Origin: a virus | Reading direction: 5' to 3' (one strand) | Virus record (IMG/VR): IMGVR_UViG_3300042923_000187 | Coordinates: 1-37,979 of that record | DNA length: 37,979 bases | Shown here: positions 12,189 through 20,643 of the stretch, piece by piece | Numbering within the stretch: the first letter of the stretch is position 1 | How the letters are laid out: the number at the start of each line of letters is the position of its first letter | Translations under genes and position numbers: made by a program | Notes under the pieces: generated by a model | What the model saw: only the letters and a program-made list of their open reading frames with translations | Told to the model about the DNA's origin: nothing | Database searches by the model: none

Positions 12189-13898
12189 GTGGCCAAGATC
12201 AGCACGCGGATCAACAGCTCGACGGCCTTCGAGGTGCGCCAGAAGAATCCGATCCTCGCGGCCGGTGAGCCGTTCTACGAGTGGGACACGGCGGCCGTCA
12301 AGATCGGCGACGGTGGCACCCCGTACAACTCGCTGCCGTACGCAGGCATCGTCAACGGCATCGGCCCCGCCGGGGAGCCAGGAGAAACCGGCCCAGCGGG
12401 ACTGAGCGCCTACCAGGTCGCGCTGAACTCTGGTTTCGTAGGCACCCAAGCTGAATGGTTGGCGTCCCTGGAGGGACCGACTGGGCCGCAGGGAGCGCCG
12501 TCCACCGTCCCCGGCCCGACCGGGCCAGCGAACACCCTGTCCGTCGGAACCGTCACCGGAGGTGCCTCGGCCGGAGCGACGATCACCGGGTCGGCCCCGA
12601 ACCAGACTCTCAACCTGACGCTCCCCAAGGGAGACAAGGGAGACCCCGGCGACGACTCGACCGTTGCTGGGCCCCAAGGAGAGCAAGGCCCACAGGGAGA
12701 GCAAGGCCCCCAGGGAGAGGTCGGGCCGCAGGGTCCGGCCGGAACGCTGACCGACGGATCGGTCACCTCGGCCAAGATCGCAGGCAACGCGGTGACGAAC
12801 ACGCACATCGCGGACGGCGCAATCGCGCAGGTCAAACTATCGGACACCGGATTCCTGACGACCGCGATCAATGCAGCAGCCGCGACCGCCAACGCCGCGC
12901 AGCCGATCGCCGCGAAGGGCCAGGCCAACGGCTACGCGCAGCTCGACGGCAGCGGCCTGCTACCGCAGGCAATCCTTCCCGCAATCGCGATGACCGAGTT
13001 CCTCGGCGCTGTCGCCAGCCAGGCCGCAATGCTCGCCCTCACCGGGCAGCGAGGTGACTGGTGTACCCGAACCGACCTCGGCACCGACTTCCAGCTCATC
13101 GCGGAGCCGTCGTCCACCCTCGCGAGCTGGCGACAGATGACCTACCCGGCCTCCCCGGTGTCCTCGGTGGCCGGTCGCACCGGTGCCGTGACCATCTCGG
13201 GAACCGACATCACCGACTTCACCACGACCGGGCGCGCGCTCGGCATGGCGACCAGCGCGGCCAACGCGCGGACGCTGATCGGCGCCGGTACGTCGTCGCT
13301 CGCCGTCGGCACCACAGCGGGAACGGCCGCCGAAGGCAACGACTCGCGGATCGTCGGCGCGGCGCCGAAGGCCAACCCGGTGTTTACCGGGACGGTCGAG
13401 ACCCCGGCCCTCAAGGTAACCGGTGGATCTCCCGGCTCCGGGAAGCTCCTGACCTCGGACGCGTCCGGCAACGCCACCTGGCAGCCGCCGGGTGGCGCGC
13501 TGCCGTACTCGGAGGCCTACGTCACCGGCAGCACGCTGCTCACGGCGTCGAACAGCGTGGCGACACAGAACATCAACGCGGTGACCACGGCTGCCGAACA
13601 CACCTTCGCCTCGGACGGAATCACGGTCCCCGCTGGGACGTATCGGGTGGTGTGCGAGGTGAACTGGAGCACGACCGCGTCCAACGATCGCAGCATGGGT
13701 TTCTACGACGGAGCCCTTTATCGGATTCGTGAAGGCGTGATCAACAACATCGCGAACTCGATTTCCCAGTTCATCTACCAGATCACGGTGACCGGATCGA
13801 CCAAGCTCACTCCGGCGTTCTTCGTCGGTACCACGGTGTCCGGCACGAGGACGCTCGCCGCCGGTAACCTCACTCGGATGATGATCCAGAAGATCTAG
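12189..13898 (+). CDS. Collagen-like tail fibre protein
   Basis: A 569-residue protein from GTG 12189, with GGAAGGA 5 nt upstream. The N-terminus (AKISTRINSSTAFEV, GEPFYEWDTAAVKIGDGGTP) matches the tail-attachment segment seen in many phage fibres. Gly-X-Y collagen-like runs follow (GPAGEPGETGPAG, GPTGPQGAP, GDKGDPGDD, GPQGEQGPQGEQGPQGEVGP). A long Ala/Thr/Ser beta-rich stalk comes next, then a C-terminal jelly-roll-like head of about 130 residues. It is probably a trimeric receptor-binding or adhesion fibre. It is encoded before the terminase and far from the tail genes, and a related protein lies at 36695. Confidence 0.75.
   Translation: MAKISTRINSSTAFEVRQKNPILAAGEPFYEWDTAAVKIGDGGTPYNSLPYAGIVNGIGPAGEPGETGPAGLSAYQVALNSGFVGTQAEWLASLEGPTGPQGAPSTVPGPTGPANTLSVGTVTGGASAGATITGSAPNQTLNLTLPKGDKGDPGDDSTVAGPQGEQGPQGEQGPQGEVGPQGPAGTLTDGSVTSAKIAGNAVTNTHIADGAIAQVKLSDTGFLTTAINAAAATANAAQPIAAKGQANGYAQLDGSGLLPQAILPAIAMTEFLGAVASQAAMLALTGQRGDWCTRTDLGTDFQLIAEPSSTLASWRQMTYPASPVSSVAGRTGAVTISGTDITDFTTTGRALGMATSAANARTLIGAGTSSLAVGTTAGTAAEGNDSRIVGAAPKANPVFTGTVETPALKVTGGSPGSGKLLTSDASGNATWQPPGGALPYSEAYVTGSTLLTASNSVATQNINAVTTAAEHTFASDGITVPAGTYRVVCEVNWSTTASNDRSMGFYDGALYRIREGVINNIANSISQFIYQITVTGSTKLTPAFFVGTTVSGTRTLAAGNLTRMMIQKI
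12676..12735 (+). repeat. Collagen-coding tandem repeat
   Basis: Near-identical 18-base units encoding GPQGEQ are repeated head-to-tail, with small differences in the last unit (GPQGEV). This pattern arises by slippage or unequal exchange and can vary the length of the fibre stalk. Confidence 0.6.
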
Positions 13899-13912
13899 GA
13901 ACCGGAGGAACG

Positions 13913-14089
13913 ATGGCAGGCAAGCGTGGACGGCTGAACACCCGGAAGAAGGGGAAGGCCAAGAACGGCGCGAAGTGGGGCCACGGCTTCGTGCCGAAGA
14001 ACGCTGCGGCGCGGCTGCTCAAGAAGAAGCTGGACCGCAACGGAAAGCGGCGCGCTCGCACGTCGCAGGGCTACAAGAAGCGGCGATGA
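13913..14089 (+). CDS. Very basic 58-residue protein
   Basis: The protein MAGKRGRLNTRKKGKAKNGA... is about 40% Lys plus Arg, has no acidic run and ends GYKKRR. ATG at 13913 is 6 nt after GGAGGA (13902-13907). It probably binds nucleic acid, for example DNA during packaging, but no family is recognised. It is just upstream of HNH and TerL and overlaps no earlier gene. Confidence 0.6.
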   Translation: MAGKRGRLNTRKKGKAKNGAKWGHGFVPKNAAARLLKKKLDRNGKRRARTSQGYKKRR

Positions 14090-14090
14090 T

Positions 14091-14198
14091 GTGCTCACCG
14101 AGTGGTTCGATCCGATGACGGTCCTGGTGATCGTCTGTATCGCGCTGCTCGGCGGGATGCTGGCGGCGTTCATCGAGGACTACCGGGAGGGCAAGTGA
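14091..14198 (+). CDS. 35-residue single-span membrane peptide
   Basis: GTG 14091 opens a 35-residue peptide with one hydrophobic segment (TVLVIVCIALLGGMLAAF, residues 10-27) and a charged tail (EDYREGK). It lies 1 nt after the basic protein's stop and overlaps the HNH start (GTGA). It has the look of a small phage membrane peptide; a holin-like or regulatory role is possible but unsupported. Confidence 0.5.
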   Translation: MLTEWFDPMTVLVIVCIALLGGMLAAFIEDYREGK

Positions 14199-14629
14199 GA
14201 GCGCCGAAGACGTGCTCCTGGCGCGACCCCGAGAACCCTCGGAAGGGTTGCGGGAAGACGGCCGTCGTCGGCAGGAGCGGTGAGGACTTCCGCTGCGAGA
14301 GCCACCAGCGGAAGGCGTGGGCCGGAGCGTCGGATCGTCGGCGCCGGGTCCCGCCGCTCACCCCCGAGGAGAAGGCCTTCATCCGCGAGCGGGATTGGCA
14401 CGCCTGCCGGACGTGCGGCGAACCGGCCAATGAGGTCGACCACATCGTGGAGGTCGCGGACGGCGGAACGAATGTCCCGTCTAACCTCCAGCTATTGTGT
14501 GCAGAACACCATGCGGAGAAAACCCGCACCAGTCAGGAAGCGTGGAAGAGTGACGACGCGCGCCGGGGCACCTCCGCGCGAGCGAAGGCAAAGCGCCGAC
14601 GACGCGCGCAAGGCTTCTACGTTCAGTAG
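14195..14629 (+). CDS. HNH endonuclease
   Basis: A 144-residue protein from GTG 14195, with GGGAGG (14184-14189) upstream. The zinc-binding pair C71xxC74 is followed by D82-H83 of the HNH strand (EVDHIVEVADGG), N97, then C102 and H105-H106 (LCAEHHAEKT), a complete HNH motif. The N-terminus has a second Cys/His set (TCSW, GCGK, RCESH) and the tail is basic. HNH genes next to the terminase large subunit are common in cos-type siphoviruses and assist end cutting and packaging; that role is inferred from position. Confidence 0.9.
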   Translation: MRAPKTCSWRDPENPRKGCGKTAVVGRSGEDFRCESHQRKAWAGASDRRRRVPPLTPEEKAFIRERDWHACRTCGEPANEVDHIVEVADGGTNVPSNLQLLCAEHHAEKTRTSQEAWKSDDARRGTSARAKAKRRRRAQGFYVQ

Positions 14630-14638
14630 GAGGCTGCC

Positions 14639-16312
14639 ATGCTGCTAGAGATCCCGAAGAAGGACCCCAACGAGGTCGCCTGGCCGACGCTCGGTCCACA
14701 GGTGTCCTCGTTCATCGAGGAGCGGTTCGGCTACGGCCCCGGCTCGATGCAGGGCCAGGACGTGAAGCTGGACGTTGACCAGCGCCGGGTGCTCTACAAC
14801 GCCTACGAGCACTACCCCAAAGACGTGACGATGCACGGCCAGGCGATGGCCGGTCTCCGCCGGTTCTCTCGCGTGGCGATGTCCGTCCGGAAGGGGTCAG
14901 CCAAGACGGAGCTGCTCGCGTGGGTGGTGGCCTGCGAGCTGCACCCCGAGGGGCCGGTCCGCTTCGCCGGGTACGACCCGACGGCCGAGGGTGGCCTCAA
15001 GACCGGCCGACCGGTCATGGACCCCTACATCCCGATGCTCGCGTACACCAAGGACCAGGTGTCCGAGCTGGGGTACGGCGCGCTCATGGCGATCCTCGAA
15101 GCGTGCGACGACGCGGACATGTTCGATATCGGCATGGGCCGGATCATCCGGCTCAACGAGTTCGGCCGACCAGCGGGCAAGTGCGTTCCACTGGCGGGGT
15201 CACCGTCGGCGCTCGACGGCGCGCGTACCACGATGCAGGCCCTCGACGAGACCCACCGTCTCTACACCGACCTGCACCGTGCGGCCATCGAGACCATGCT
15301 GAACAACCTCCCCAAGCGGCCGATGGAGGACCCGTGGCAGTTCACCACGACCACCGCCGGTGAGCCGGGGCAGAACTCCTACGCCGAGGAGGAGTACAAG
15401 GAGGCCAAGGCCAACGAGGAGGGAAAGCAGACCTCGACGGACTTCTACTTCTTCCACCGGCAGGCCCCGGACAACTCCAAGTTCGACACGATGGAACAGC
15501 GGATGAAGGCCATCTGGGAGGCCTCCGGACCCGGCGTTCGGAAGTGGACTCGGTTCGACCGCATCGCCGCGCAGTGGGACCGCAAGGGTGCCGACAAGCA
15601 GTACCTGGAGCGGGTGTGGACGAACCGCTGGACCCAGACGGCCAGCCAGGCATTCGACAAGGCGGCGTTCGAGGCGCTCGGCAGCGTCCGGCTGGACATC
15701 CCGAAGGGGTCGTTCGTCACGCTCGGCTTCGACGGCGCGCGCTTCAACGACTCCACCGCGCTGGTCATGACCGACATCCGGCGCGGCGTGCAGAAGCTCG
15801 TCGGCTTCTGGGAGAAGCCGGACGACTGGAGCAAGAAGGACGACGACGGCAAGCCGATCCGCTGGCAGGTGCCGGTCCAGGAGGTCACCGAGACCTTCGC
15901 CAAGCTGATGGAAGACTACGACGTGTGGCGCGTGCTCGCCGACCCGCCGCACTGGGTGGAGACGGTGGCCGACTGGTACGGCAAGCACCCCGACGAGGTG
16001 CGCGAGTTCTGGACCAAGGACCCCACCCGCATGTACTACGCGACGCTGGCCTACATCGAAGCGATGGAGTCCGGCACGCTGTCCCACACCGGCGACCCGG
16101 ATCTCGTCCGGCACATCGGGAACACCGGCAAGGCCCCGACCCGTGGGGTCGACGGCGACGGCAATCCGATGTACCGGCTGGCCAAGATCACCGAGGAGCG
16201 GAAGTACGACGCGGCCGTGGCAGGCATCCTGTCGTGGACCGCGCGGCTCGAAGCGATCGAGGAGAACGCGCAGCCGAAGGAAACGCTCTGGGTCCCGCGC
16301 CGAGTTCGCTGA
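14639..16312 (+). CDS. Terminase large subunit
   Basis: A 557-residue packaging motor. The ATPase has a Walker-A-like SVRKGSAKTEL (residues 82-92; Lys89, Thr90) and a Walker B MQALDETH with Asp203-Glu204. The C-terminal nuclease begins near residue 355 with GFDGARFNDSTALV (Asp365, Asp371), and ADPPHW supplies a further acidic residue. It resembles the actinophage branch of large terminases. ATG follows AGGAGG (14628-14633) by 5 nt. The gene ends at a bidirectional terminator, so it is transcriptionally separate from the portal operon. Confidence 0.92.
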   Translation: MLLEIPKKDPNEVAWPTLGPQVSSFIEERFGYGPGSMQGQDVKLDVDQRRVLYNAYEHYPKDVTMHGQAMAGLRRFSRVAMSVRKGSAKTELLAWVVACELHPEGPVRFAGYDPTAEGGLKTGRPVMDPYIPMLAYTKDQVSELGYGALMAILEACDDADMFDIGMGRIIRLNEFGRPAGKCVPLAGSPSALDGARTTMQALDETHRLYTDLHRAAIETMLNNLPKRPMEDPWQFTTTTAGEPGQNSYAEEEYKEAKANEEGKQTSTDFYFFHRQAPDNSKFDTMEQRMKAIWEASGPGVRKWTRFDRIAAQWDRKGADKQYLERVWTNRWTQTASQAFDKAAFEALGSVRLDIPKGSFVTLGFDGARFNDSTALVMTDIRRGVQKLVGFWEKPDDWSKKDDDGKPIRWQVPVQEVTETFAKLMEDYDVWRVLADPPHWVETVADWYGKHPDEVREFWTKDPTRMYYATLAYIEAMESGTLSHTGDPDLVRHIGNTGKAPTRGVDGDGNPMYRLAKITEERKYDAAVAGILSWTARLEAIEENAQPKETLWVPRRVR

Positions 16313-16317
16313 TACAG

Positions 16318-16370
16318 AAAGACCCCCGAAGCTCTGCCTGAAAACAGACGGCGTCTCGGGGGTCTTTCTT
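16318..16370. terminator. Strong terminator after TerL
   Basis: AAAGACCCCCGA (16318-16329) pairs perfectly with TCGGGGGTCTTT (16356-16367), a 12-bp stem around a 26-nt loop, followed by CTT within a TTTCTT run. The A-rich left side also gives a T-run on the minus strand, so it could act in both directions. Confidence 0.8.
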
Positions 16371-16418
16371 GGCGCTCTCGGGATTCCGGCCCCGAAGGCA
16401 ATGCGTCTTCCTGCAAGG

Positions 16419-16452
16419 TTGACTGGGAGACCATAGCACGATGGTCTAGAGT
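16419..16452 (+). promoter_or_regulatory. Probable late promoter with inverted repeat
   Basis: TTGACT (16419-16424) is a good -35 box. The inverted repeat AGACCAT/ATGGTCT (16428-16434, 16441-16447, 6-nt spacer) fills the gap to TAGAGT at 16447-16452. The spacing to TAGAGT (22) or TGGTCT (17) is not ideal, so the -10 box is uncertain. It follows a terminator and precedes the portal gene, where the head-tail operon should start; the inverted repeat could be an operator. Confidence 0.5.
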
Positions 16453-16482
16453 GGGCCAGGACTACCCAGGAGGAGACGACAC

Positions 16483-18072
16483 ATGACGGTGATGGTGCGC
16501 GAAGGTGCCAAGGTAACCAGCCGCGCGCCGAAGGGGAACGAAGACCCCACGCCGGACTGGCTGCTCATCTCGCTCCTGCGGAACATCAATGCAGGTCAGA
16601 TGGAGTTCAAGCGCCTGCGATCGTACGTCGAGGGTGACCCGCCGAAGCCGGAAGCGCCAAGCTCGGTCGACGACTCCTGGCAGGAGTTCGAGCAGTTCCG
16701 GAAGAAGTCGCGCACCAACTACGCGGAGCTGGTCGTCGGAGCTGTCCTGGACCGCACCATCATCCAGGGATTCCGGACGGCCGCCGCCGGTGACGAGGAC
16801 GGCGACAAGGAAGCCGAGAAGCTCTGGGACGAGAACGACATGGACGTGAAGTCCGACGCCGTCCACTCGAACACTTTCACGTACGGCAAGGGCTACCTCC
16901 TCGCGAACCCTTTTACGAAGCGCGCGCAGGACTTTCGGCCGTGGCAGGCGCATGTCGTCAAGGACTCCGTCGGCGACACGGTCATCGCCGTCACCATCGA
17001 GCACAACCCGATCCAGGGCCGCGACTACGCGCGCCTGTGGATGCGGGACGTGGACGAGTACGGCATCGGCACCGGGAACGTGGTGTGCCACACCGCAGTT
17101 CGCGACCGCGAGAACAAGATCTTTCGGTCCGAGCAGTTCGAGACCGAGGTCCCGCTGGGCACGTATCTGCTCCAGCGATGGATCTGGTGGAAGTCCGAAG
17201 TCACCACGCTGACCGAGGTCCCGGTGATCGACTTCCCGAACCGCGAAGAGGTCGGCGAGTTCACCCGGCACACCGACGTGCTCGACCGGATCAACCACAT
17301 GCTGCTCCAGCGGGTCGTGATCGCGACCATGCAGGCGTTCAAGCAGCGCGCACTCAAGGGTGAGTTCCCCGAGTTCGACAAGCAGGGCCAGAAGATCGAC
17401 TACGACAAGCTGTTCCCGTCGTCGCCTGGCGCCATGTGGCTCATCCCGCCGGAGTCCGAGATGTGGGAGTCCGGCCAGACCTCCATCCAGGACATCCTCG
17501 CCAGCGTCAAGGACGACGTGCGCGACCTCGCGGCCGTCACCCGGACGCCGATGACCTACTTCTCGCCGGACGCCGCCAACGGCAGCGCCGAGGGAGCCAG
17601 CCTCCAGCGGGAGGGATACACCTCCAAGGTCGACGACCGCAAGGCTCGTCTGGCCGGTCGCTGGCGCAAGTTCATGTCGCTCATGTTCCAGATCAACGGC
17701 GACACAGTGCGTTCCGACGTTTCGCAGATCGAACTCCTGTGGGTGCCGACCGAGGTCCTGTCGCTCTCTGAGCGCTACTCGGCCGCCAGCCAGGTCGCCA
17801 CGCTGCTGCCGCTCAAGACGATCATGCGCGAGGTGCTCCACTACACGCCGAAGCAGATGCGCGCCGCCGACCTGGAGCGGATCTCGCAGGCGCTCACCTC
17901 GGCCGCCGCCACCCCGACGGTCGCCGCCGGAGCGCAGCCAGCCAGCGGGGCCGGGACGCAGGCGTCGCTGACACCGCTGCAACAGTCGGCGCAGTCCAAG
18001 GCCGCGCTGTCGGCGTCCAACGGCGCCACGTCGCGCTCGACCGGCGCGAGTAGCGGACGGAGCGGCCAGTGA
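16483..18072 (+). CDS. Portal protein (SPP1 gp6-like)
   Basis: A 529-residue protein forming the dodecameric ring at one capsid vertex through which DNA passes. Typical segments of the gp6 family are SRTNYAELVVGAVLDR (about residues 76-91) and the C-terminal VTRTPMTYFSPDAANGSAEG with the following ASLQREGYTSKVDDR. The last 70 residues are low-complexity Ala/Ser/Thr. ATG at 16483 follows AGGAGGAG. It is the first gene after the probable late promoter and overlaps the MuF-like gene by 4 nt, the usual order for actinophages. Confidence 0.9.
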   Translation: MTVMVREGAKVTSRAPKGNEDPTPDWLLISLLRNINAGQMEFKRLRSYVEGDPPKPEAPSSVDDSWQEFEQFRKKSRTNYAELVVGAVLDRTIIQGFRTAAAGDEDGDKEAEKLWDENDMDVKSDAVHSNTFTYGKGYLLANPFTKRAQDFRPWQAHVVKDSVGDTVIAVTIEHNPIQGRDYARLWMRDVDEYGIGTGNVVCHTAVRDRENKIFRSEQFETEVPLGTYLLQRWIWWKSEVTTLTEVPVIDFPNREEVGEFTRHTDVLDRINHMLLQRVVIATMQAFKQRALKGEFPEFDKQGQKIDYDKLFPSSPGAMWLIPPESEMWESGQTSIQDILASVKDDVRDLAAVTRTPMTYFSPDAANGSAEGASLQREGYTSKVDDRKARLAGRWRKFMSLMFQINGDTVRSDVSQIELLWVPTEVLSLSERYSAASQVATLLPLKTIMREVLHYTPKQMRAADLERISQALTSAAATPTVAAGAQPASGAGTQASLTPLQQSAQSKAALSASNGATSRSTGASSGRSGQ

Positions 18073-19448
18073 CCACCCCCGGCGCGCTGCCGCCGCCGCG
18101 CTCGGTCTACGAGGCCCCGGCCATCGCGCCGATCGAGCAGACCCCGGCGCAGCAGGCCGCGTACCAGCTCGCCGTCGTCGCGGCCACGGTCGCGGCCGCC
18201 GGTGCGTCGAAGAAGGCCATCGCCGACCAGACCACGCTGCTGCTGATCCCGCTGCTGCGCGCGATCAACCCGTTCGACGACAACGAGGTCGCGGCGTTCG
18301 CCGCCAAGGCCGCCGAGCTGATCGAACTCGGTCGGCAGGAGACGGCCCGCGTCGCGTGGGGTGCGCTCTCGTCGCAGCTCTCCGCGTACGGAGTGAATCT
18401 CCCGGCCAACTACCTTCCGGTCGGCCAGGGCCGCCGGACGCGGCTCGACGAGGCCTACAAGCGGGTCGCGGGTGATTACCGCAAGCGCATGGCGGCAGGC
18501 ACCGATTCGATCAAGGGCCTGATCGCGCAGATGGAGGAAGAGCGTTTCCAACAGCTCGGCGGCGCCGTCGTCGCGCAGGGAAGGACTGGGGAGTCCAATG
18601 CCAAAATCGAAGGTACGAAGCGATCACCGACAGCGAGTGGAAGCTCGTCGTCGAAGGCAGCAAGCGGAAGCAGCGGCAGCAGCGGCTCGTCGTCGTCGTC
18701 GACAGGAACGGCTGGAGGGGAACGCGCCAGGCCTCTCCCCAAGGACCGTGACGTTAATCGACAAGTCGACGACTGGGACGCCGAAGACGCCGCAGCGACC
18801 GCCGCTCGTGCAGCCGAGGACGCAGCCGACGACGCCGCTTTCGAGGCCGAGCAGGAGCTTCGTCGTCAAGCAGCCCTGAACGAGTTCGAGCGCCAGCAGG
18901 TACTCGAACAGGCCGCGCAGCACGACATGGAGATGCGCACCGAGCGCATGGTCAACGACGATATGGCGATGGCCAGCCGCCAAGCCACGCTTGACGCGAT
19001 GCAGTCGGCACCTCGGGGAGTGATCACCGGCTATCGCCGTGTCCTTCATCCCGAGCTGTCGGAATCGGGAGTGTCGTGCGGACTCTGTGTGGCGGCCAGC
19101 CATCGTAAGTATTCTGTCCGAGAGCTGATGCCGATCCACAATCTGTGCAAGTGCGAGGCCGTGCCGATCATCAATGGCAAGGACCCTGGCGCGCAGATCA
19201 ATCGGGAGGACCTCGGCGCTCTGTACGACGAGGCTGGCGGGTCGACGGACCGGCAGGATCTCGCGGCCGAGAAGTACACCGTGTTCCATCACCCCGAGCT
19301 GGGTCCGGTCCTCCGGAACCAGAAGCACTCGCTGAGTCCTATAGGATTCTCACCGAGGGAAGCCTCCGATGCTCACAAGACCAAGGTCCGCGACGCTGCC
19401 AGGGCCTTCCAAGAGAAGCGCGCCGAATCCTTCGGCACGTCCAATTAA
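18069..19448 (+). CDS. MuF-like minor capsid protein
   Basis: A 459-residue protein from GTG 18069 overlapping the portal stop. The N-terminal 165 residues are helical. Residues about 178-215 are a Ser-rich linker (SGSSSSKAASGSSGSSGSS). A long charged helix follows, then a Cys-rich C-terminal core, with SGVSCGLCVAASHRKY and MPIHNLCKCEAVPI typical of actinophage MuF-like head morphogenesis proteins. It probably sits inside the head near the portal. A second frame is open across the linker (18598-18879). Confidence 0.8.
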   Translation: MTTPGALPPPRSVYEAPAIAPIEQTPAQQAAYQLAVVAATVAAAGASKKAIADQTTLLLIPLLRAINPFDDNEVAAFAAKAAELIELGRQETARVAWGALSSQLSAYGVNLPANYLPVGQGRRTRLDEAYKRVAGDYRKRMAAGTDSIKGLIAQMEEERFQQLGGAVVAQGRTGESNAKIEGTKRSPTASGSSSSKAASGSSGSSGSSSSSTGTAGGERARPLPKDRDVNRQVDDWDAEDAAATAARAAEDAADDAAFEAEQELRRQAALNEFERQQVLEQAAQHDMEMRTERMVNDDMAMASRQATLDAMQSAPRGVITGYRRVLHPELSESGVSCGLCVAASHRKYSVRELMPIHNLCKCEAVPIINGKDPGAQINREDLGALYDEAGGSTDRQDLAAEKYTVFHHPELGPVLRNQKHSLSPIGFSPREASDAHKTKVRDAARAFQEKRAESFGTSN

Positions 19449-19460
19449 CCGGGAGAGATA

Positions 19461-20135
19461 GTGCGCAACACACTCAGCACCAAGAAGACCTTCGGATTCG
19501 CCACGGCGATGGACCCTTTCGCGCGTGCGCCGCGTGGTGCCAAGATGCACCCCCGCCGCGACGAGGGTGGCCACGAGACCGGCAAGAAGACCGGCGAGCC
19601 GGACGACAAGTCCAAGGACGACGACAAGTCCAAGGAGAAGGAGGGGGACAAGACCCCTCCGGCCAAGACGGAAGCGCAGAAGGCCGCCGAGACCACGGCC
19701 AAGGCCGAGAAGAAGCGCGCCGACGATCTCCAGGCCGAACTCGACGCCGAGCGGGCCAAGCACCTCTCGGACGACGAGAAGACCCGCGCCGAAGAGGTCA
19801 AGACCAAGATCGCCAACGCGGTCACGGCCAAAGAGACTGAGCTGCACGAGCATTACGGCGCGATCATCGAGGGCTACCAGACCAAGGTGATCGACGGCCT
19901 GATCAATTCTCAGCTCCAGACGGTCGGCCGGTCGATCGACGACTTCAAGACGGTCATCAGCACATTGGACAAGCGGGCCTTCGTCGGTGAAGATGGCGCT
20001 GTGAAGGAGTCCGACGTGACCAAGTGGGCCTCCGAGCTGGCGGGGTCGTATTCCTCGAAGCCTCCGCGCAACACCAAGGGGCCTCGGTCCGGCGGCGTAC
20101 AGAACAGGGGCATGGGTCAGTATCTCGAAGACTGA
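19461..20135 (+). CDS. Scaffolding protein
   Basis: A 224-residue, highly charged protein: a Lys/Asp/Glu-rich middle (KKTGEPDDKSKDDDKSKEKE) and a long helix (KAEKKRADDLQAELDAERAK) fit a capsid scaffold that is removed after assembly. GTG at 19461 is preceded by GGGAGA. Position between MuF-like and decoration genes agrees. No protease gene is seen nearby, so scaffold removal may not need cleavage. Confidence 0.8.
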   Translation: MRNTLSTKKTFGFATAMDPFARAPRGAKMHPRRDEGGHETGKKTGEPDDKSKDDDKSKEKEGDKTPPAKTEAQKAAETTAKAEKKRADDLQAELDAERAKHLSDDEKTRAEEVKTKIANAVTAKETELHEHYGAIIEGYQTKVIDGLINSQLQTVGRSIDDFKTVISTLDKRAFVGEDGAVKESDVTKWASELAGSYSSKPPRNTKGPRSGGVQNRGMGQYLED

Positions 20136-20184
20136 GCCGTCCCCCGCCAGAAGACGATCGAGAATCGAAAGGTAGGCCCTAATC

Positions 20185-20601
20185 ATGGCCGGTCTCAACC
20201 CCACTCGGAGCAGCGACAAGAACGTTCGCGACCACACTTGGCTTGCGAACTACGACGGTCTGGACTTCACCGAGTCTGCAACGTTCACGGCGACCGCGTT
20301 CGACGCGGCCGGTGGACACCGTCTGGACAACTGGGTTCGCGGTGGTACTCCCGTCGCCAAGCTCGCAGACGGCAAGTTCACCCTCTACAACCCGGCTGGT
20401 GTCGACGGCTCGGAGATCCACTACGGCTTCCTGCTCGACGCGATCCAGCACACCGACCCCGTCTCGGGTACCAAGAACTCGCCGCTCACCGGAGCAATTC
20501 TCGTCCGTGGCGCGGTTCTGACCAACCGTCTGCCGGTCGCGTTCGACTCGACTCCGGCCGCCGGTTCGGTTTCCCCGCACTTCATCTACCGCGTCGGCTG
20601 A
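20185..20601 (+). CDS. Head decoration protein
   Basis: A 138-residue protein resembling the lambda gpD-type decoration family: the segment LADGKFTLYNPAGVDGSEIH and the following YGFLLDAI match the typical G-K-x-x-x-Y-P-A-x-x-D-G-S-E pattern. These trimers stabilise expanded capsids against internal DNA pressure. Its place between scaffold and major capsid genes is standard. Confidence 0.75.
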   Translation: MAGLNPTRSSDKNVRDHTWLANYDGLDFTESATFTATAFDAAGGHRLDNWVRGGTPVAKLADGKFTLYNPAGVDGSEIHYGFLLDAIQHTDPVSGTKNSPLTGAILVRGAVLTNRLPVAFDSTPAAGSVSPHFIYRVG

Positions 20602-20618
20602 TCCACAGCCCCGTCTAC

Positions 20619-20643
20619 TCACCAAGATAGGAGTGGGTCAATG
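20619..20643 (+). promoter_or_regulatory. Leader shared by capsid and tail genes, copy 1
   Basis: The 25 bases ending in the major capsid start codon match those ending in the major tail protein start codon (23841-23865) at 20 positions, including TCAxCAAGA and AGGAGT. These are the two most abundant virion proteins, so this may be a strong translation-initiation leader. Confidence 0.5.

Noticed and set aside
12831-12850. GGTCAAACTATCGG, partly similar to the 18-base repeat
   Set aside because: It is inside the fibre gene, only a partial match, and no promoter is visible.
16596-16604. GCAGGTCAG in the portal gene
   Set aside because: A single nine-base match in coding sequence is expected by chance in a window of this size.
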